Assembly: GCA_948567375.1 (NCBI GenBank)
Contig: OX419757.1
Coordinates: forward strand, 66,967,836 to 67,031,835
Reading direction: 5' to 3'
DNA: 64,000 bases
From: Lunularia cruciata
Taxonomy: Eukaryota > Streptophyta > Marchantiopsida > Lunulariales > Lunulariaceae
The notes under the pieces were generated by a model. That model made no database searches, had not been told where the DNA came from, and saw nothing but the letters and a program-made list of their open reading frames with translations. Of the stretch, positions 1-11,954 are shown piece by piece (the stretch's first letter is position 1; each line of letters opens with the position of its first letter). The translations under genes were made by a program, and so were the position numbers.

Positions 1-257
1 TTTGTGAGAATAGAGATGAGGTGATTCTTATTTCTAGCACGGAGGTGGTTGATGGTGGAGCTAACTTGGTTGAGGAACATGGGATCCATTCTACTACCAA
101 TAGTTTGTGGCATGTAGCAACTGCTAGATTGGAAGAGTTACCTACTAGACTTACATTTGAGCAAGTTAGGTTTAAACTTTGGGTTGTCCTATTGGATAAT
201 TAGATTGAGATTTTTAGTTTGGTTAGACCTTCAAGGAAGGTCTATACACCATAGAGG
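1..257. other. Unidentified AT-rich host sequence
   Basis: A 60-codon open frame (21-203, +, GTG start) is present, but its product resembles nothing I know. The stretch ends at a 5-bp target duplication (AGAGG, 253-257) made by the adjoining solo LTR, and resumes at 842-908. It is probably part of an older repeat. Confidence 0.3.
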
Positions 258-841
258 TGAATACCAATAGCTAGACATATGATCTAAAGGTGAAATTTAG
301 TGCGGTAACATCTAGAAGGATGTTATACATGATGAAGTAAATAGATTAGAAATAGGTATCATCAAAAGTGTACTTCTTCTAATAGTGAAAAAACCAAAAT
401 ATGCTTGAAATCTTTAGAGGTAATTTTGAGGGCCTAAACGGATGAATTAGGCCTAAAAAATGTGTCATTCCCCCCAACCAAAAGAGAAGAGTTTTTCCTT
501 CTCACCCCCTATTTGTCTTATCAAGAGCTTTCCAATGATACCTCACCCATACATTATGGAGATTCCTACAAGAATATTCCTTAAATATTCCCTTTGGTCA
601 ACATTGGTTTGACCAACCAGATAGGACCAGATCTAACATGTCACCCATGCATGCATCTAATCTGAGGGTGGAGATCAATGCATGTCACAAATCCAGGTAT
701 CTGATCCAAGGGTTATACTTTCATTGAGTGTCTCGGCTTTGCTATATAATAAAGCCAAGGTGCTCCTTTAGTGCATCAGAGTTTGAGTGTGAAACTTGTG
801 TTTTCTCTTCTGTGTTTCTCCACTATCCTTGGAACATTACA
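258..841 (+). mobile_element. Family-2 solo LTR, copy 1
   Basis: This 584-bp block starts TGAATACCAATAGC and ends ATTACA. It is flanked by the perfect direct repeat AGAGG (253-257 and 842-846). It aligns along its length with the blocks at 5843, 6581 and, inverted, at 8255 and 37001. A TATA-like TATATAAT lies near 743-750, about 100 bp from the 3' end, which sets the transcriptional orientation as plus. No internal region, primer site or partner LTR adjoins it, so it reads as a solo LTR left by recombination, or as a very short non-autonomous element. Confidence 0.8.
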
Positions 842-908
842 AGAGGTTAGAATTGGACTTTGGTGTATAGCTCCTTATGTTGGGGATAGCTATAATTCTT
901 GGTCTTGG

Positions 909-1293
909 TGTAAAAGTTTGACAGTAGAAATAGTAGAATGGAAGATCATAAGAAGAAGTCACATTGAAATTCTCAATTGAGGGAAACTTAGAATGCCTAG
1001 TATGAGCTTGCACTTTGGTATTTATAGTGAATCAATACACGGATCTTAAAAAGCTTCCAAGGAAACTTCCTTCTAAAATTTGCTTACATTTGCTTCCTTC
1101 TACAAGGCATACAAGCTAAGCTAGCCATTAATTTGGTGTGCAAGTTACCTAATCCTTGGAAGATACTTAGAAGCTTCCACCAAGAAGCTTCCTAGATGCT
1201 TATAAAATATTATTAAAATTCTTAGCTATATTTGGCTCATTTTCCTAACTCATTAGCCTTTGCTAACTTATCTACTAACTTTATATTATTACA
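909..1293 (-). repeat. 3' LTR of decayed element 1
   Basis: Its reverse complement aligns with the young LTR at 30981-31403, including the TATAAATA region (about 1020) and GAAGCTTC units (for example 1170-1177 and 1184-1191). It is followed at once by the decayed end of pol. Many C-to-T type differences make it AT-rich. Confidence 0.75.
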
Positions 1294-4200
1294 TATTCTT
1301 CCATTGCTAGTTGGTGATGTCCTTGTCGCCCTAGAATCTTTGAACTCTTGTATGACTGTTTGTGAATTTTAGAGATGAGAAAGAGGCTCCAATGGGGCAT
1401 TAAAAAGAGAATACACTTTGCAGAGGACCTTATATTGCACGTTGAATATCATGATGTGCAAGTATATAATCAACTTTGTATTTCTCATTATCATAATAAG
1501 GATTGGAGGAGGAGGAGGTTAGACATGAGTAGAAAAGGAAGATGAATTAGAAAAGCATTGTTTTAACTTTTAAACATGGAAAATATGATGGATCTATGAA
1601 TGACTAGGAAGAGGAAGTTGGTAGGTAATAAGAGAAATGATCTAATTAATCTCAAAGTAATAGACCTATCCAATTGGGAGCAAGTTTACAAACTTGGGTA
1701 TCAAAGCAAGAGAGGACAGTTACTAAAAGAAAGCATGACCTTATCATCTAGTTGTAAAGTGAGATTGTAACAATGCTTATCAACATATTTCTTTTGCTTA
1801 TTTTGAGCAATAAGAAGATTAGGGCTTTGCTTGGTGTAGGGATTTAGGTAACTTGGACAAGAAGGAAGAAGTATGAGGAACATGAGATGGCAAAAGAGCA
1901 ATAAGGGAATATGGAACAAGTGGGTCTTGCAAAAATTAAGGAAGCAAGGAGAGAACCCAATGCTTGCTTGCTTTGAATTATTATAGGAAAACTTGGCAGC
2001 CACTAGATAAGTATCTTAGTTAGTTTGATCAATGTTGACAAATGCACAAAGTATATCCTCCAAGGTACAATTTGAGGATGATATGCCATAAACAACACAA
2101 GCTTGGTACTAAGTAGCTTGAAGAGCACTTGCCAAAATTTACTAATGAATCAAAGATCATTGGTTGGAATGAGAACCCTTGGCATCACATGGTGCTTGAA
2201 GATAGTATCAACGTAAATCTTTGATAGCATTGGAGCATCCACAATATCCATAATGGATGCCAAGTGAATTTTCTTGTTAACTTTAACAACAAACATCATA
2301 ATGGTGGTATGGGACTGATCCATCTTGGGCAAAGATGTGACGAGATCAAGACTTACATGTTTCCATTAAGCAACTAGAATGGGAAGTGGTTGAAGTAGTC
2401 CACCCAGTTTGTTATGTCTTGTGACTTTGCACCAATTGAAAGAAGAGGTCCTATTGTAAGGAAATCTTGAACTCTATGTGTACCTTTGAGTTGGTTGACA
2501 CTATGGTGATTGCTGCTATCATGGGAGATGCAAGAAGTATCTCCAAATCAAGTTGTTAAGATAGAGTAGTGGGATTGACATGGAACTTGCTAGGTTTGTA
2601 CTCAAGCTTAATGTCAAATAATTGTAGTTTTTCCTCCCATTGAAGATGCAAACTCTTCATATGCTCCAAATACAAGGTCTGCAAAAAAGGTTTGTGAGTG
2701 GTATGCATGATCATTTTTTTCCAAAAGAGATAATGTCTCAATACCTTTGTGGCATATATTGTTTGCAAGTTGTTTTTGATCTCAAGTAGAATAGTTCCTT
2801 TCTAAAATATTTAGTCGATGAGGCACAAAAATAATGGGATGTAATCCATCTAAAAATTCCTATTGCAACACAATTCCAATGGAAAAATTAAAAGCATCAA
2901 AATTAAATACCTTGCGTGGTTGATAAATCAACCACACAAGGTAATTGAGGATCCTATGGTTGGAGGATGGGTCATGAAGACACCATATGCTTCAATTTCT
3001 TGAATGCTTCTTTGTGCTAAGTGATTCATTCATAGCTTGATGTTTTCTCCAAGAGATTGGTCAATGGTGCAAGCACATGAGTATAATAATGGATGAACCA
3101 TTGGTAAAAACTTGCTAATCCATTAAATATTAGAACTTTTGTTGCATCCTTAGGAGTAAGCCAATCAATAATGACCTTATTTTTTCCTCTTTCATCTTGG
3201 TCTCCTCCACTAAGACCTTATGACCTAAGAAGGTAACCTCTTGCTACCAAAATCACACTTACACCAAAAAGTATCAATCCAATAGCCCTTCTAATACTCA
3301 ATGCATTTGATCCATGAAACCTATCAAAGCATTAGTAAGCACAAAAGGTAAAATTTTCAATTCAAAATACCCATACCTTATACAAAATACAATATTTTGC
3401 ACATCCTTCCTCTCAACAGGAATTTGCCAATAGTCATTTTGAAGATCTAACTTGGAGAAGTATTATACTCCACTTAATAGATCCAGCAAGTCATCAATTC
3501 AAAGTAAGAGATATGTATTCTTTACAAAAAATTTATCAAGGTCACAATAGTCAATATAAAATCAAAGTCCCCTATACTTCTTTGATACAAAGAGTATTGG
3601 CGCTCTCCAAGAAGATATATTATGTTGTATGAAATCTTTTTCCAACAACTTGATCAATATTGCTCAAATCTTCTCTAGCTCTTTTGGTGAGAGCCAATAC
3701 ATTGGTCTACTCAATGGAGTAATACCAAGTGACAACTTGATCTTGAAAGGCATGCCTTGATCAAAGGGTAATCCTTTTGAAAGATCATCTGAAAATAAGT
3801 TTGTAAACTCTTGAACTATTTGATCAACTATTATGTTTTTGATTCTCATCCAAGTCTCCTTGCATAATAGGTTTGATCCACTTTGCAAAAACAAAAATAT
3901 CTTCCTCTTAAGCTTGCTGTAAAACTACTATATTGACAAACTTCCTAACTTGAGACTAATTATCCTTTGGTGTCTTACTCAAAGGTACCAAATAATTTAA
4001 TCAATAATTCTTACCTTGGTGTTATAATTGAATTTGTTGTTGAGCCTAATCAAATTGAAACTTATGATTTTCAAGCCAAGGAAGACCTATGATTGCATCG
4101 TTGTGTAAAGGGATGACTAGAAATCTCATGTACTCAAAATACTCCTTCATAATCTTGAATGCAATAGGTCATGAGTTTCAAAATGCAAAGCCTTTTCTAC

Positions 4201-4565
4201 CATCCGCCATCATCAATTTGCTATTGAATATTGGTTTTATGTGAATATCTGATTCTTTTTGCTAATTACATAAACATTCCATTCTCAAAACTCACAAAAT
4301 CAACCAAAGTTTTATAACCACAATCAAATATCATAGCTTGCAAGTGAATCAAACTTGCATAGGTCAAGCCTTCAATCCCATTGGAAGTAATCAAATTCTC
4401 AATAAATGGCTTGATATCTCTTCTTGGGATATTTTTTTTCCTTGATCATTGTGCTTCATAAACTCTGCTTGGGCAATTGGTTGGGGTCATCTATTCTAGA
4501 GTTGACATCCAACAATGTGATGTCCAATTTAGCAACAATAAAAGGAATTATCTTTTGTCACATTT
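909..4565 (-). mobile_element. Decayed Ty3/gypsy chromovirus (family 1), 5' truncated
   Basis: On the minus strand this is a heavily mutated copy of the element at 30981-36610. The 3' LTR is 909-1293 (TGTAAAAG to ATTACA). Going upward on the minus strand come the chromodomain/integrase C-terminus (about 1300-2000), integrase core (2150-2332, with HLASIMDIVDAP and FKHHVMPRVLI), RNase H (2556-2768, with LQLFDIKLEYKPS), RT N-terminus (3664-3894, with [15 protein letters not shown]), protease (about 4200-4400) and the gag zinc knuckle (about 4490-4560). All frames contain stops. The gag start and the 5' LTR are missing, and a fragment of a different gypsy element abuts at about 4566. Confidence 0.85.
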
Positions 4566-5082
4566 GGATCTTATCCATAGATTTGGTAAATGCAAGGTAA
4601 ATTTGGATCTTGTCCATAAAGTACACTAAATTTAAGAAGTACCATAAACTCAATCCACTTGAAGAAGTAATCCACCATAACCAAAACATACCAATGATAT
4701 CTTATAGTCAAGAATATAGATCAAATAAAGTCCAAATTCTAGTACAAAGTCCCAACTCCATGATAAGTGGTGGGTGTAATAGTGCATATAAGCATTGAAT
4801 AATGCTTTAACTCAATCATAAACCACACATCTAATAAAAAATTTATATATTGATTTGCATGTTGTGCTATCAATAATGACTCTAAACTAAACTATACATT
4901 TGCTTTACTCCAAAATGTCCATGCTCCTCATGAGCATGTCATACTTATTATGGTTTTTGAGATGGAAGAGGTACTACTTGCACTCTACCATTTTCTTATA
5001 CTTCAAGAAGATATATGCACTCCAATCTAAACTGGCTAGCTCTCTAAAAGATATGATCTCTCCTTGGCACCAATTATATCAT
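4566..5082 (-). mobile_element. Fragment of a different Ty3/gypsy integrase region
   Basis: Reading the minus strand near 4600-4710 gives YVLVMVDYFFKWIEF, which matches the first-aspartate region of gypsy integrases, typically VAVDYFTKWVEA. This is a different lineage from family 1, whose equivalent is VVFVDKLSKQIHLAP. The rest of the block is AT-rich, with no intact frame. It sits between decayed element 1 and the 3' LTR of element 2. The boundaries are approximate. Confidence 0.45.
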
Positions 5083-5515
5083 ACTAAAAGACCAACCAAA
5101 GAAATAAGAGAATGGAATATCATAATAGAAGTTCACATTGAAACTCTCAATTGAAAGAAACTCTAAATGCATAGCATGAGCTTTGGCCTTGTATTTATAG
5201 ACCACTTAGGTACAAGGTTCTCAAGAAGCTTCCAAGGAAGGTTCCTTTCTAAAGCAATTTTTCTTGGAGTGCAAGCTAAGCTAGCCATCAACTTGGTGTA
5301 CAAGTTACTCAAATCCTTGGAAGGTTCTTAGAAGCTTGTCACCCAAAGCTTCCTAGATGTTTTAGTGTATTCTACCAAGAAGCTTTCTTGATGATTCTAG
5401 AACATTCTTAGCATTCTTAAGTTATGTTAGTTCTATCTCCTTTTTGCTAATATGTATTTGATTCTACTATTGTGTTAGCTTCTATTAACTTGTTTGCTAA
5501 CTTCATATTATAACA
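5083..5515 (-). repeat. 3' LTR of decayed element 2
   Basis: Aligns with the reverse complement of the young family-1 LTR. It contains the matching AAAGACC start, the TTTGGCCTTGTATTTATA core-promoter stretch (about 5190-5207), GAAGCTTCC units (about 5230) and an end next to the decayed chromodomain frame. Confidence 0.75.
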
Positions 5516-5842
5516 TATTCTTCCACAACTAGTTGGTGACGTCTTTATTTCCATGGACTCTTTGAACTCTTGAATAATCATTTGTGCATTTTGGAGATGA
5601 GAATGAGGCTCCCATGTGGTACCATGAAGAGGATACACTTTCCAAAGATCATTATATTCAATGTGTCATTGGCGTCCATGTTGGATATCCCAATGTGCAA
5701 GGATAAGATCAACTTTGTATTATTCATGATCGTTAATAAAGATTGGAAGAGGAGGCTAGATACAAGTAGAGGAGAAAGTTGGTTTAGAACTAAAGGATTT
5801 TAATTTTGAGATATGGAAAATAAGATGGATATTCATGACTAA

Positions 5843-6435
5843 TGTACTACCATAAACTAAAAATATTATCTAAAGGTGAAAATTGGTTTAGTAATATCTA
5901 GAAGAATGTTCTATATGATGGTCTAAGTAAATTAGATAAGGGTGTCACCAAAAGAGTGCTTCCACTAATAGAGCAAAGGCCAAAAACACCTTCAAAACTT
6001 TAGAGCCAATTTTAGAGGCCTAAATAGATGAATTAGACCTCAAAAATTGAAAATTTCTTGCCCATTAGGAAAATGGATGTCATCTTTTCTCCCCATGTTT
6101 ATCTTGTTGAGAGCTTTCCAATGGTACCTCACCCATGCTATTTTGAGCTTCCTACATGAAAATTCCCCAAAGATTCTCTTTGGTCAAACTTGTTTGACCA
6201 ACTAGATAGGACAAGGATCAACATGTCACCCATCCATGCATCTAATCTAAAGGTGGAGCTTGCTAACATGTCACCAATCCATGTATCTAATCCAAAGGTA
6301 GAGCTTTTTTTGAAAGGTTCCTCTTCCTCTTTGCTATGTAATAAAGACAAGGTGCTTCTTTGGAGCATTGGAGTATTCAAGGCTGAAGCTTTGTGTTTTT
6401 TCTCTTTTGTTTCTCTTGGGAGTTCTCCTGTTACA
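5843..6435 (+). mobile_element. Family-2 solo LTR, copy 2
   Basis: This 593-bp block begins TGTACTACC and ends TGTTACA. The flanks are ACTAA (5838-5842) and AGTAA (6436-6440), an imperfect 5-bp target duplication. It is inserted in the pol C-terminal region of decayed element 2, whose coding remnant resumes at 6436. Confidence 0.8.
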
Positions 6436-6580
6436 AGTAAGAAGTGCAATTACATAGGCAACAAGAGAAATGATCTGAATAATATTAAATATACCTATCC
6501 AATTAAGAGTACGTTTATTAACTTGGGGGTCAAGAGGAAGGGGAAGGTTACTAGAAGAGTGTATAACCTTATCACCTATC

Positions 6581-7263
6581 TATAATACCATTAGCTAGGC
6601 AAATTATCTAGAGGTGTGAATTGGCTTTTTAATATCTTAAGGGATGTTATATACGATAGTCTAAGTAGATTAGAGGTGTCATTAAAAGAGGATTTCCACT
6701 AATACGACAAAGGCCAAAAACACCTCAAAAACTTCAAAGCTGATTTTGGAGGCCTAAATGAAATAATTAGGCCTCAAAAATGGTATCCCTCCCTCTAAGA
6801 CAAAGGGTCTTTGCTTTCTCCTCCCTTGTTTGTCTCATTGAGATCTTTCTAATGTTACCTTAAGGCATTGCTTTCTCCCCTCTGTTTGTCTCATTGAGAT
6901 CCTTCCAATGTTACCTCAAGGTATTGATCCCCTCCCCCCTCCCTCTCTTGTTTGTCTCATTAAGATCTTTCCAACGTTTCCTCATCCATGTTGTTCTAAG
7001 CTTCCTCCAAGAAGATTCCCCAAAGACTTCACTTGATCAACTTGTTGACCAACCAAATAGGACAAGGATCAACATGTCACTAATGCATACAACTAATCTA
7101 AGGGTGTAGCTTGTTGACATGTCACCAATCCATATATCTAATGTAAGGGTGTAGCTCCTCTTTGCTATATAATAATGACAAGGTGCTCTTTCAAGGCATC
7201 AAAGTATTGAAGAATTAAACTGTATGCTTCTCTTGGGATTTCTCCCATACTTGGAAAGTTACA
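6581..7263 (+). mobile_element. Family-2 solo LTR, copy 3, with internal triplication
   Basis: This 683-bp block begins TATAATACC and ends GTTACA, between perfect CTATC duplications (6576-6580 and 7264-7268). It is longer than its relatives because a segment of about 57 bp containing TTTGTCTCATTGAGATC occurs three times in tandem (about 6811-6985). The decayed pol of element 2 continues on both sides. Confidence 0.85.
6811..6985 (+). repeat. Three tandem copies of a 57-bp LTR segment
   Basis: Units begin near 6811, 6868 and 6924. Each has a pyrimidine-rich head, then TTTGTCTCAT(T)GAGATC and CCAATGTTACCT-like sequence. Other family-2 LTRs have this segment once. Confidence 0.75.
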
Positions 7264-8254
7264 CTATCTGAATAGTGAGACTATGACAATGTCAATCAAC
7301 ATACTATTGTTGTCTATTTTAAGAAACAAGAAGATGAGACCTGGCTTGGTGTAAAGACATAGATAACATAGACAACAAGGTGGAAGTATGAGGAACATGA
7401 GATGACGGTGGAGCAAGAAGAGAATTTGGAACAAATGGATCTTACCCATAATTAAGAAGAAAGGAGAGAATCTGATACTTTTCTACTTGAAATTATTACA
7501 CACAAACTCAACAACCATGAGACAAGTATCCCAATTGGTGTGATGAACACTGACAAAGGCACATAACAAATCTTCCAAGGTGTGATTGGCTTGTTTGGTT
7601 TGCCTATTGGTTTGAGGATGATAGGTTATAGACAAGGCAAGCTTACTGCCAAGGAGCTTGAAAGTGCTTGCCAAAATTTTCTGAGAATCAACTATAAAAA
7701 TTAGATATTACACCTCATGGTGTTTGAAGACTATATCAAATTAGATTTGTGCCGGCATTTATGGTATCTAGAATATGTGCCAAGTGAATTTGCTTGTTGA
7801 GCTTATCAACAAAGACCACAATTTTTGTATGATCTTGATTTTTCTTTGCTAAGGATGTGATGAGATCTTAACTCATATGCTCCCATCAACCATATGGAAT
7901 TGGGAGTGGTTGGAGTAGTCTGCCCAATTTTTGGTTGTGGTCTTGTTGCATCAGCAACTCCCATAAGATCAAGCAAACTCTCAAACTTCTCATGCCATGT
8001 TTGGCCACCATCATTGATGTTGTAGTGTACTCAAGGTCTTGTCCACTCCCATGAGACCAACAATAGGTAAGTCTGTGCTTCTTCAACTTGCACAAGTCAA
8101 AGATCTCCCATAACTATGATATAGATTTGATTCTCACAAAAGAGAGGATCGTCCTTGAATAAATTGGTGTTGTATTCCTTTTCAGGTGTTGTAAGGTGGC
8201 TTTGCATAAGATGAAAGAAAGGATCTTATTCTAGAGTAGTAGTGAATTTCATGT

Positions 8255-9333
8255 AGTAACAACCCGAGAAGCACACAAGATTGGAACTCTCAGAATACTC
8301 CAATGCCTCCAAGGAGCACCTTGTCTTTATTATATAGTATAGAGGATCCTCTCAAAGGGAGCTATACCCTTAGATTACATACATGAATTGGTGACCTATC
8401 AACAAGCTACACCCTTAGATTAACTACATGGATTGGTGACATATTGATCCTTGTCCTATTTGGTTGGTCAAACAAGTTTGACCAAAGAGAATCTTTGGGA
8501 ATATTTTTGTAAGAAGCTTAGAATAGCATAGGTGAGATACCATTGGAAATATGTCAATAAAAAAAAGGTGGGAGAAGGCAATTCTTTTCATATCCACTTA
8601 TTTCTTTACAAATAGCTTTTCTCTCATAAGGGATATAAGATTCATGTAAAAGACCAAGGAGAGAAATAGGAGAATAGAAGATTGGAATGAAATATCACAT
8701 TGGGACTCTTGAATGAGAGAAACTCCAAATGTCTACCATGAGCTTGGGCTATGGTATTTATAGGGTACATACAAGGCTCTTGAGAAGCTTTGCAAGAAGT
8801 TTCCTAAAAGCCATCTTCTTTGAGTGCAAGCCAAGTTACTTGGGAAGCTTCTTGAGAAACTTCCTTCTAGAAGCCATCTACTTTGCATAAAAACTAAGCT
8901 AGTTGAGAAGTTTCCTTTTAAAAGCCACTTACTTGGCATGCAAGCTAACCTAACCAAGAAGCTTCCTCTTAGAAGTTACCACTTGGCATGCATATCACTC
9001 GATACTCGGAAAGTACCAAATAGCTTTCTAGGTACTTCTAGAACATTCATGCAACTCTTGGCTATTTGGCCTATTTCCTACTATGCAGTCTTGAATAATT
9101 CATCTATAAATTCCATATTGTTACATTCTATTTTTGAGGTCTAATTCTTTTGTTTAGACCTCTAAAATTGACTTTAAAGTTTTTGGTGTGTTTTTAACTT
9201 CTACCCTATTAGTGGAAATCTCTTTTGGTGAATCCTTTATCTAATCTACTTAGACCTACATGTATAATATCTCTAAAGATATTACAAAACCAATTTTCAA
9301 TTGTAATTAATTTATCTAGCTAATGGTATTACA
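8255..9333 (-). mobile_element. Family-2 solo LTR, copy 4, interrupted
   Basis: The two arms (8255-8644 and 9125-9333) together form one family-2 LTR in the same orientation as the 37001 copy. Flanks are CATGT (8250-8254) and CATAT (9334-9338), a degenerate target duplication. The surrounding RNase H/integrase remnant of element 2 is contiguous once the block is removed. A family-1 LTR sits inside it. Confidence 0.75.
8645..9124 (-). mobile_element. Family-1 solo LTR nested in a family-2 LTR
   Basis: Begins TGTAAAAGACCAAGGAG and ends near CCATATTGTTAC, the reverse complement of the family-1 LTR. It includes a GGTATTTATAGG promoter stretch (about 8751-8762) and several GAAGCTTC-like units. 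The flanks ATTCA and ATTCT match at 4 of 5 bases. No internal region adjoins it. Confidence 0.75.
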
Positions 9334-10344
9334 CATATGTACCTTAACTTTGAGTCTACATCATTGTGATTGCTATTATTAGGAGAGATGAATGAAAAAT
9401 CTTCAAATCAGATTGTTGTGAGAAGGTGTTAAGAATGACATGGAACTCTTTGGGTTTGTACTCAAGTTTGATATCAAATAAATTGTAGTTGTTCCTCCCA
9501 TCAATGATACCAAGTTTGAATGTGCTCCAAAATGCCAAGTGGTCTCTATTGGATGACATCAATCTCTATTGGTGTCGGCTTGTCCACTCATGCTTGGTAT
9601 GTTTGTAGGTTCTATGGAGGTCTAGGTCAAGACCATTTGTGGTAACTAAGGAGTCAAAGCATTTAGCCATTTTTATGGTTTCTTCTATATGCTTGGGTTC
9701 ATGCATGGTTACTTCCAAGTTGGTATCTGATTTCAAGCCTCTCACAAAGTGATCCAAAGCTTCACTTTCTTGTATAACCAAAATCAACATCATGGTGTTT
9801 TGGAATTGAAAAATGTAACTTCTCTCATAACCAATCTGTCTCAATTCCGCCAATCAATCTCATGTAGCTCTTATAACTTTCATGGCTTGGAATTGCCCAA
9901 TGGTTGCACTCTTGAAGTCCTACTATGTCCAAATTGGAGTAATTGGAGCCATTGCATTTATTATACTTGGAATTTTCACCATATTTTTGCCATCCCCATC
10001 TAATTGACTTGAAGCCAAGAGGAATTTTTCTCTAATCATCTACAAGATTTGTGGTTTCAAAAGAATTTTCACAATCAAACACAAAATTCTTGATTGCTCG
10101 TTGTAGATTTTTGCTTTCAAAGACCTTTGGTTTTGAAAATTGCATTTGATCTTCCCTCTCAAATGCTACTCTCTCCAATTGCTCATGTTGTTGATTATCT
10201 TGATTTCTCTCTTCCAACAATCGAGTAAGATGCTAGATTTGTAGTTACATAGCAATGATAACTTAGGGCATTATTGCTATGACTACTACTCTATTATGGT
10301 AATGACTTACAATTCATTCCATCTCATTCCTACATTGATACCAA

Positions 10345-10745
10345 TGTTAAAGACCAAGGAAAGATATATGAGAATTTAACATCAAAAGAGGTCACATTGA
10401 AACTCTAAATTGAGCAAAAAATGAACTTGGGATTTGGTATTTATAGCTTCCTTCTTGAAGCCACCTTCTTGGAGTGCAAGTTATGTTACCCAAGCAGTTC
10501 CAAGGAAGTTTTCTTCTAGAAGTCTGTCTAATTCTTATATGAGCTAAGCTAGCCATTAACTTGGTGAATAAGTTACCCAATCCTTGGAAGATATCTAGAA
10601 TTTCCTCCCCAAGAAGCTTACTAAGTGCTTCTAGAACATTATATCAAGAAACTTCTTAGATACTTTCAGAATATTTTTAGAATTCTTATCTATATTTGAC
10701 TTATTTTTCTAACTCATTAGCCTATGCTAACTCCATATTACTATA
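10345..10745 (-). repeat. 5' LTR of decayed element 2
   Basis: Starts TGTTAAAGACCAAGG directly after GATACCAA, the reverse complement of the initiator tRNA-Met primer site, and ends near CCATATTACTATA. It retains the TTTGGTATTTATAGC promoter block and GAAGCTT remnants. Confidence 0.75.
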
Positions 10746-11883
10746 AAGAGGGACCTAATTGCAAACTAGTGAGTGAATATGGGTCTTTGGAGTTTTTATG
10801 TAACTTCTATATGAGTAGTGTTCTCATAGTGTATGATGTAGACAACTATGTATGTTGTATAATGATATATATGAAAATAATAATCATCATGATATTTGCA
10901 ACATCAAAGTTAATTTACTAGGATGTAAGAGTGATAGTTTTAACAATCACCACGTTATAAATAGTTGTTCAAGGATTATTTAGTGGTAGCTAGATATAGT
11001 ATCAAGTCAACCAATGACACTATTAAGCTACCATAAGATGCACCATTAGGGCTAGATTCTTGGCCACTCCAAAAGGGCTATACCTTGAAATGTAACTCTA
11101 GAAATTTCACTTTTTCTATGTTAAGATTTTGAGTTCTTGGCTATGATGGACAAAGGCTAGCAAGTGTCATCTTGATTCTCTTTCAGCTTGATGATATGAT
11201 CAATGTTTGTTTGGAATATATATTGAATGTTCAGATTTTGAACTTAATTGGAATGTTGATTGACTAGTTATTGCGTGTCTTTGAAATGTTGTGCATTGTT
11301 TTTATATGAGTTTTGCTTCTATCATATATATTATGACAACGTATATACACCCTATATACATATACATGGTATTGAAAATAAAAACTAAAGAACTTTGAAG
11401 TTGTCTTTTGCTTGGAACTTGACTTGCCTCTCTCTTTGGAAATCGGACTGCATCGGAATCGAGAAGAAAATTAGACCTGATGTGATTTTTTAAGTTACGG
11501 TGATATAAACTCTCTTAGAAGGAGTAACTCGGGCATTCTAAAATATACAGTACCGAACTTGGGTATTTGAGACCATTTTCGCCGATTAATGAAGTGATGA
11601 TGATTTTTAAACAGTACGTTGTCAATAGTCTCACACGCTGGGAAGAGAAGCTTTTTCAGCGCATGCAATATGGGTTCGATTCGATTTAATGCGAGATGAC
11701 AATGGGCAGAAGAGTCAACTCCGGAAAAGAAATTGAGGAGTACCTTTTAAGTGATCAAAGAACGTGAGAGAACTCATTATATAACTATTTTCAAAGATGG
11801 ATCGTGGGTAAATTACAAAGAAACTACGACTTTCACTACCACGGAAAAATGCCCATGAAATCTTGTGCGTCAATGTGGGAGGT
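10746..11883. other. No recognisable gene
   Basis: AT-rich sequence with short frames only. I see no protein motif, RNA gene or terminal repeat. Confidence 0.5.
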
Positions 11884-11897
11884 CATCCAAAGAAGGG

Positions 11898-11939
11898 AAA
11901 AAGGCGACCGCGTAGAGAACACGAAGGACGGGAAGACCC
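11898..11939 (+). mobile_element. SINE-like short repeat, truncated copy
   Basis: About 42 bp with the family head (AGGCGACCGCGTAG) and middle (GGACGGGAAGACCC). Direct repeats CATCCAAAGAAGGG (11884-11897) and CATCCAAAGGAAGGG (11940-11954) bound it and look like a target-site duplication. The 3' half present in the 18322 and 57099 copies is absent. Confidence 0.6.
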
Positions 11940-11954
11940 CATCCAAAGGAAGGG

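Larger units (their letters stand above)
5083..10745 (-). mobile_element. Decayed Ty3/gypsy chromovirus (family 1) with nested solo LTRs
   Basis: Minus-strand copy with 3' LTR about 5083-5515 and 5' LTR about 10345-10745. Between them are the chromodomain end (5447-5800, HGTTWEPHSHLQNAQ), the pol C-terminus (6440-6580), integrase (7264-8100), RNase H (9356-9550, LFDIKLEYKP), gag (9566-10240, including DHFVRGLKSDTNLEVTM) and a decayed primer site (about 10331-10344). It is interrupted by family-2 LTRs at 5843-6435, 6581-7263 and 8255-9333. RNase H is joined almost directly to gag near 9553, so reverse transcriptase and protease are deleted. No frame is functional. Confidence 0.85.
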
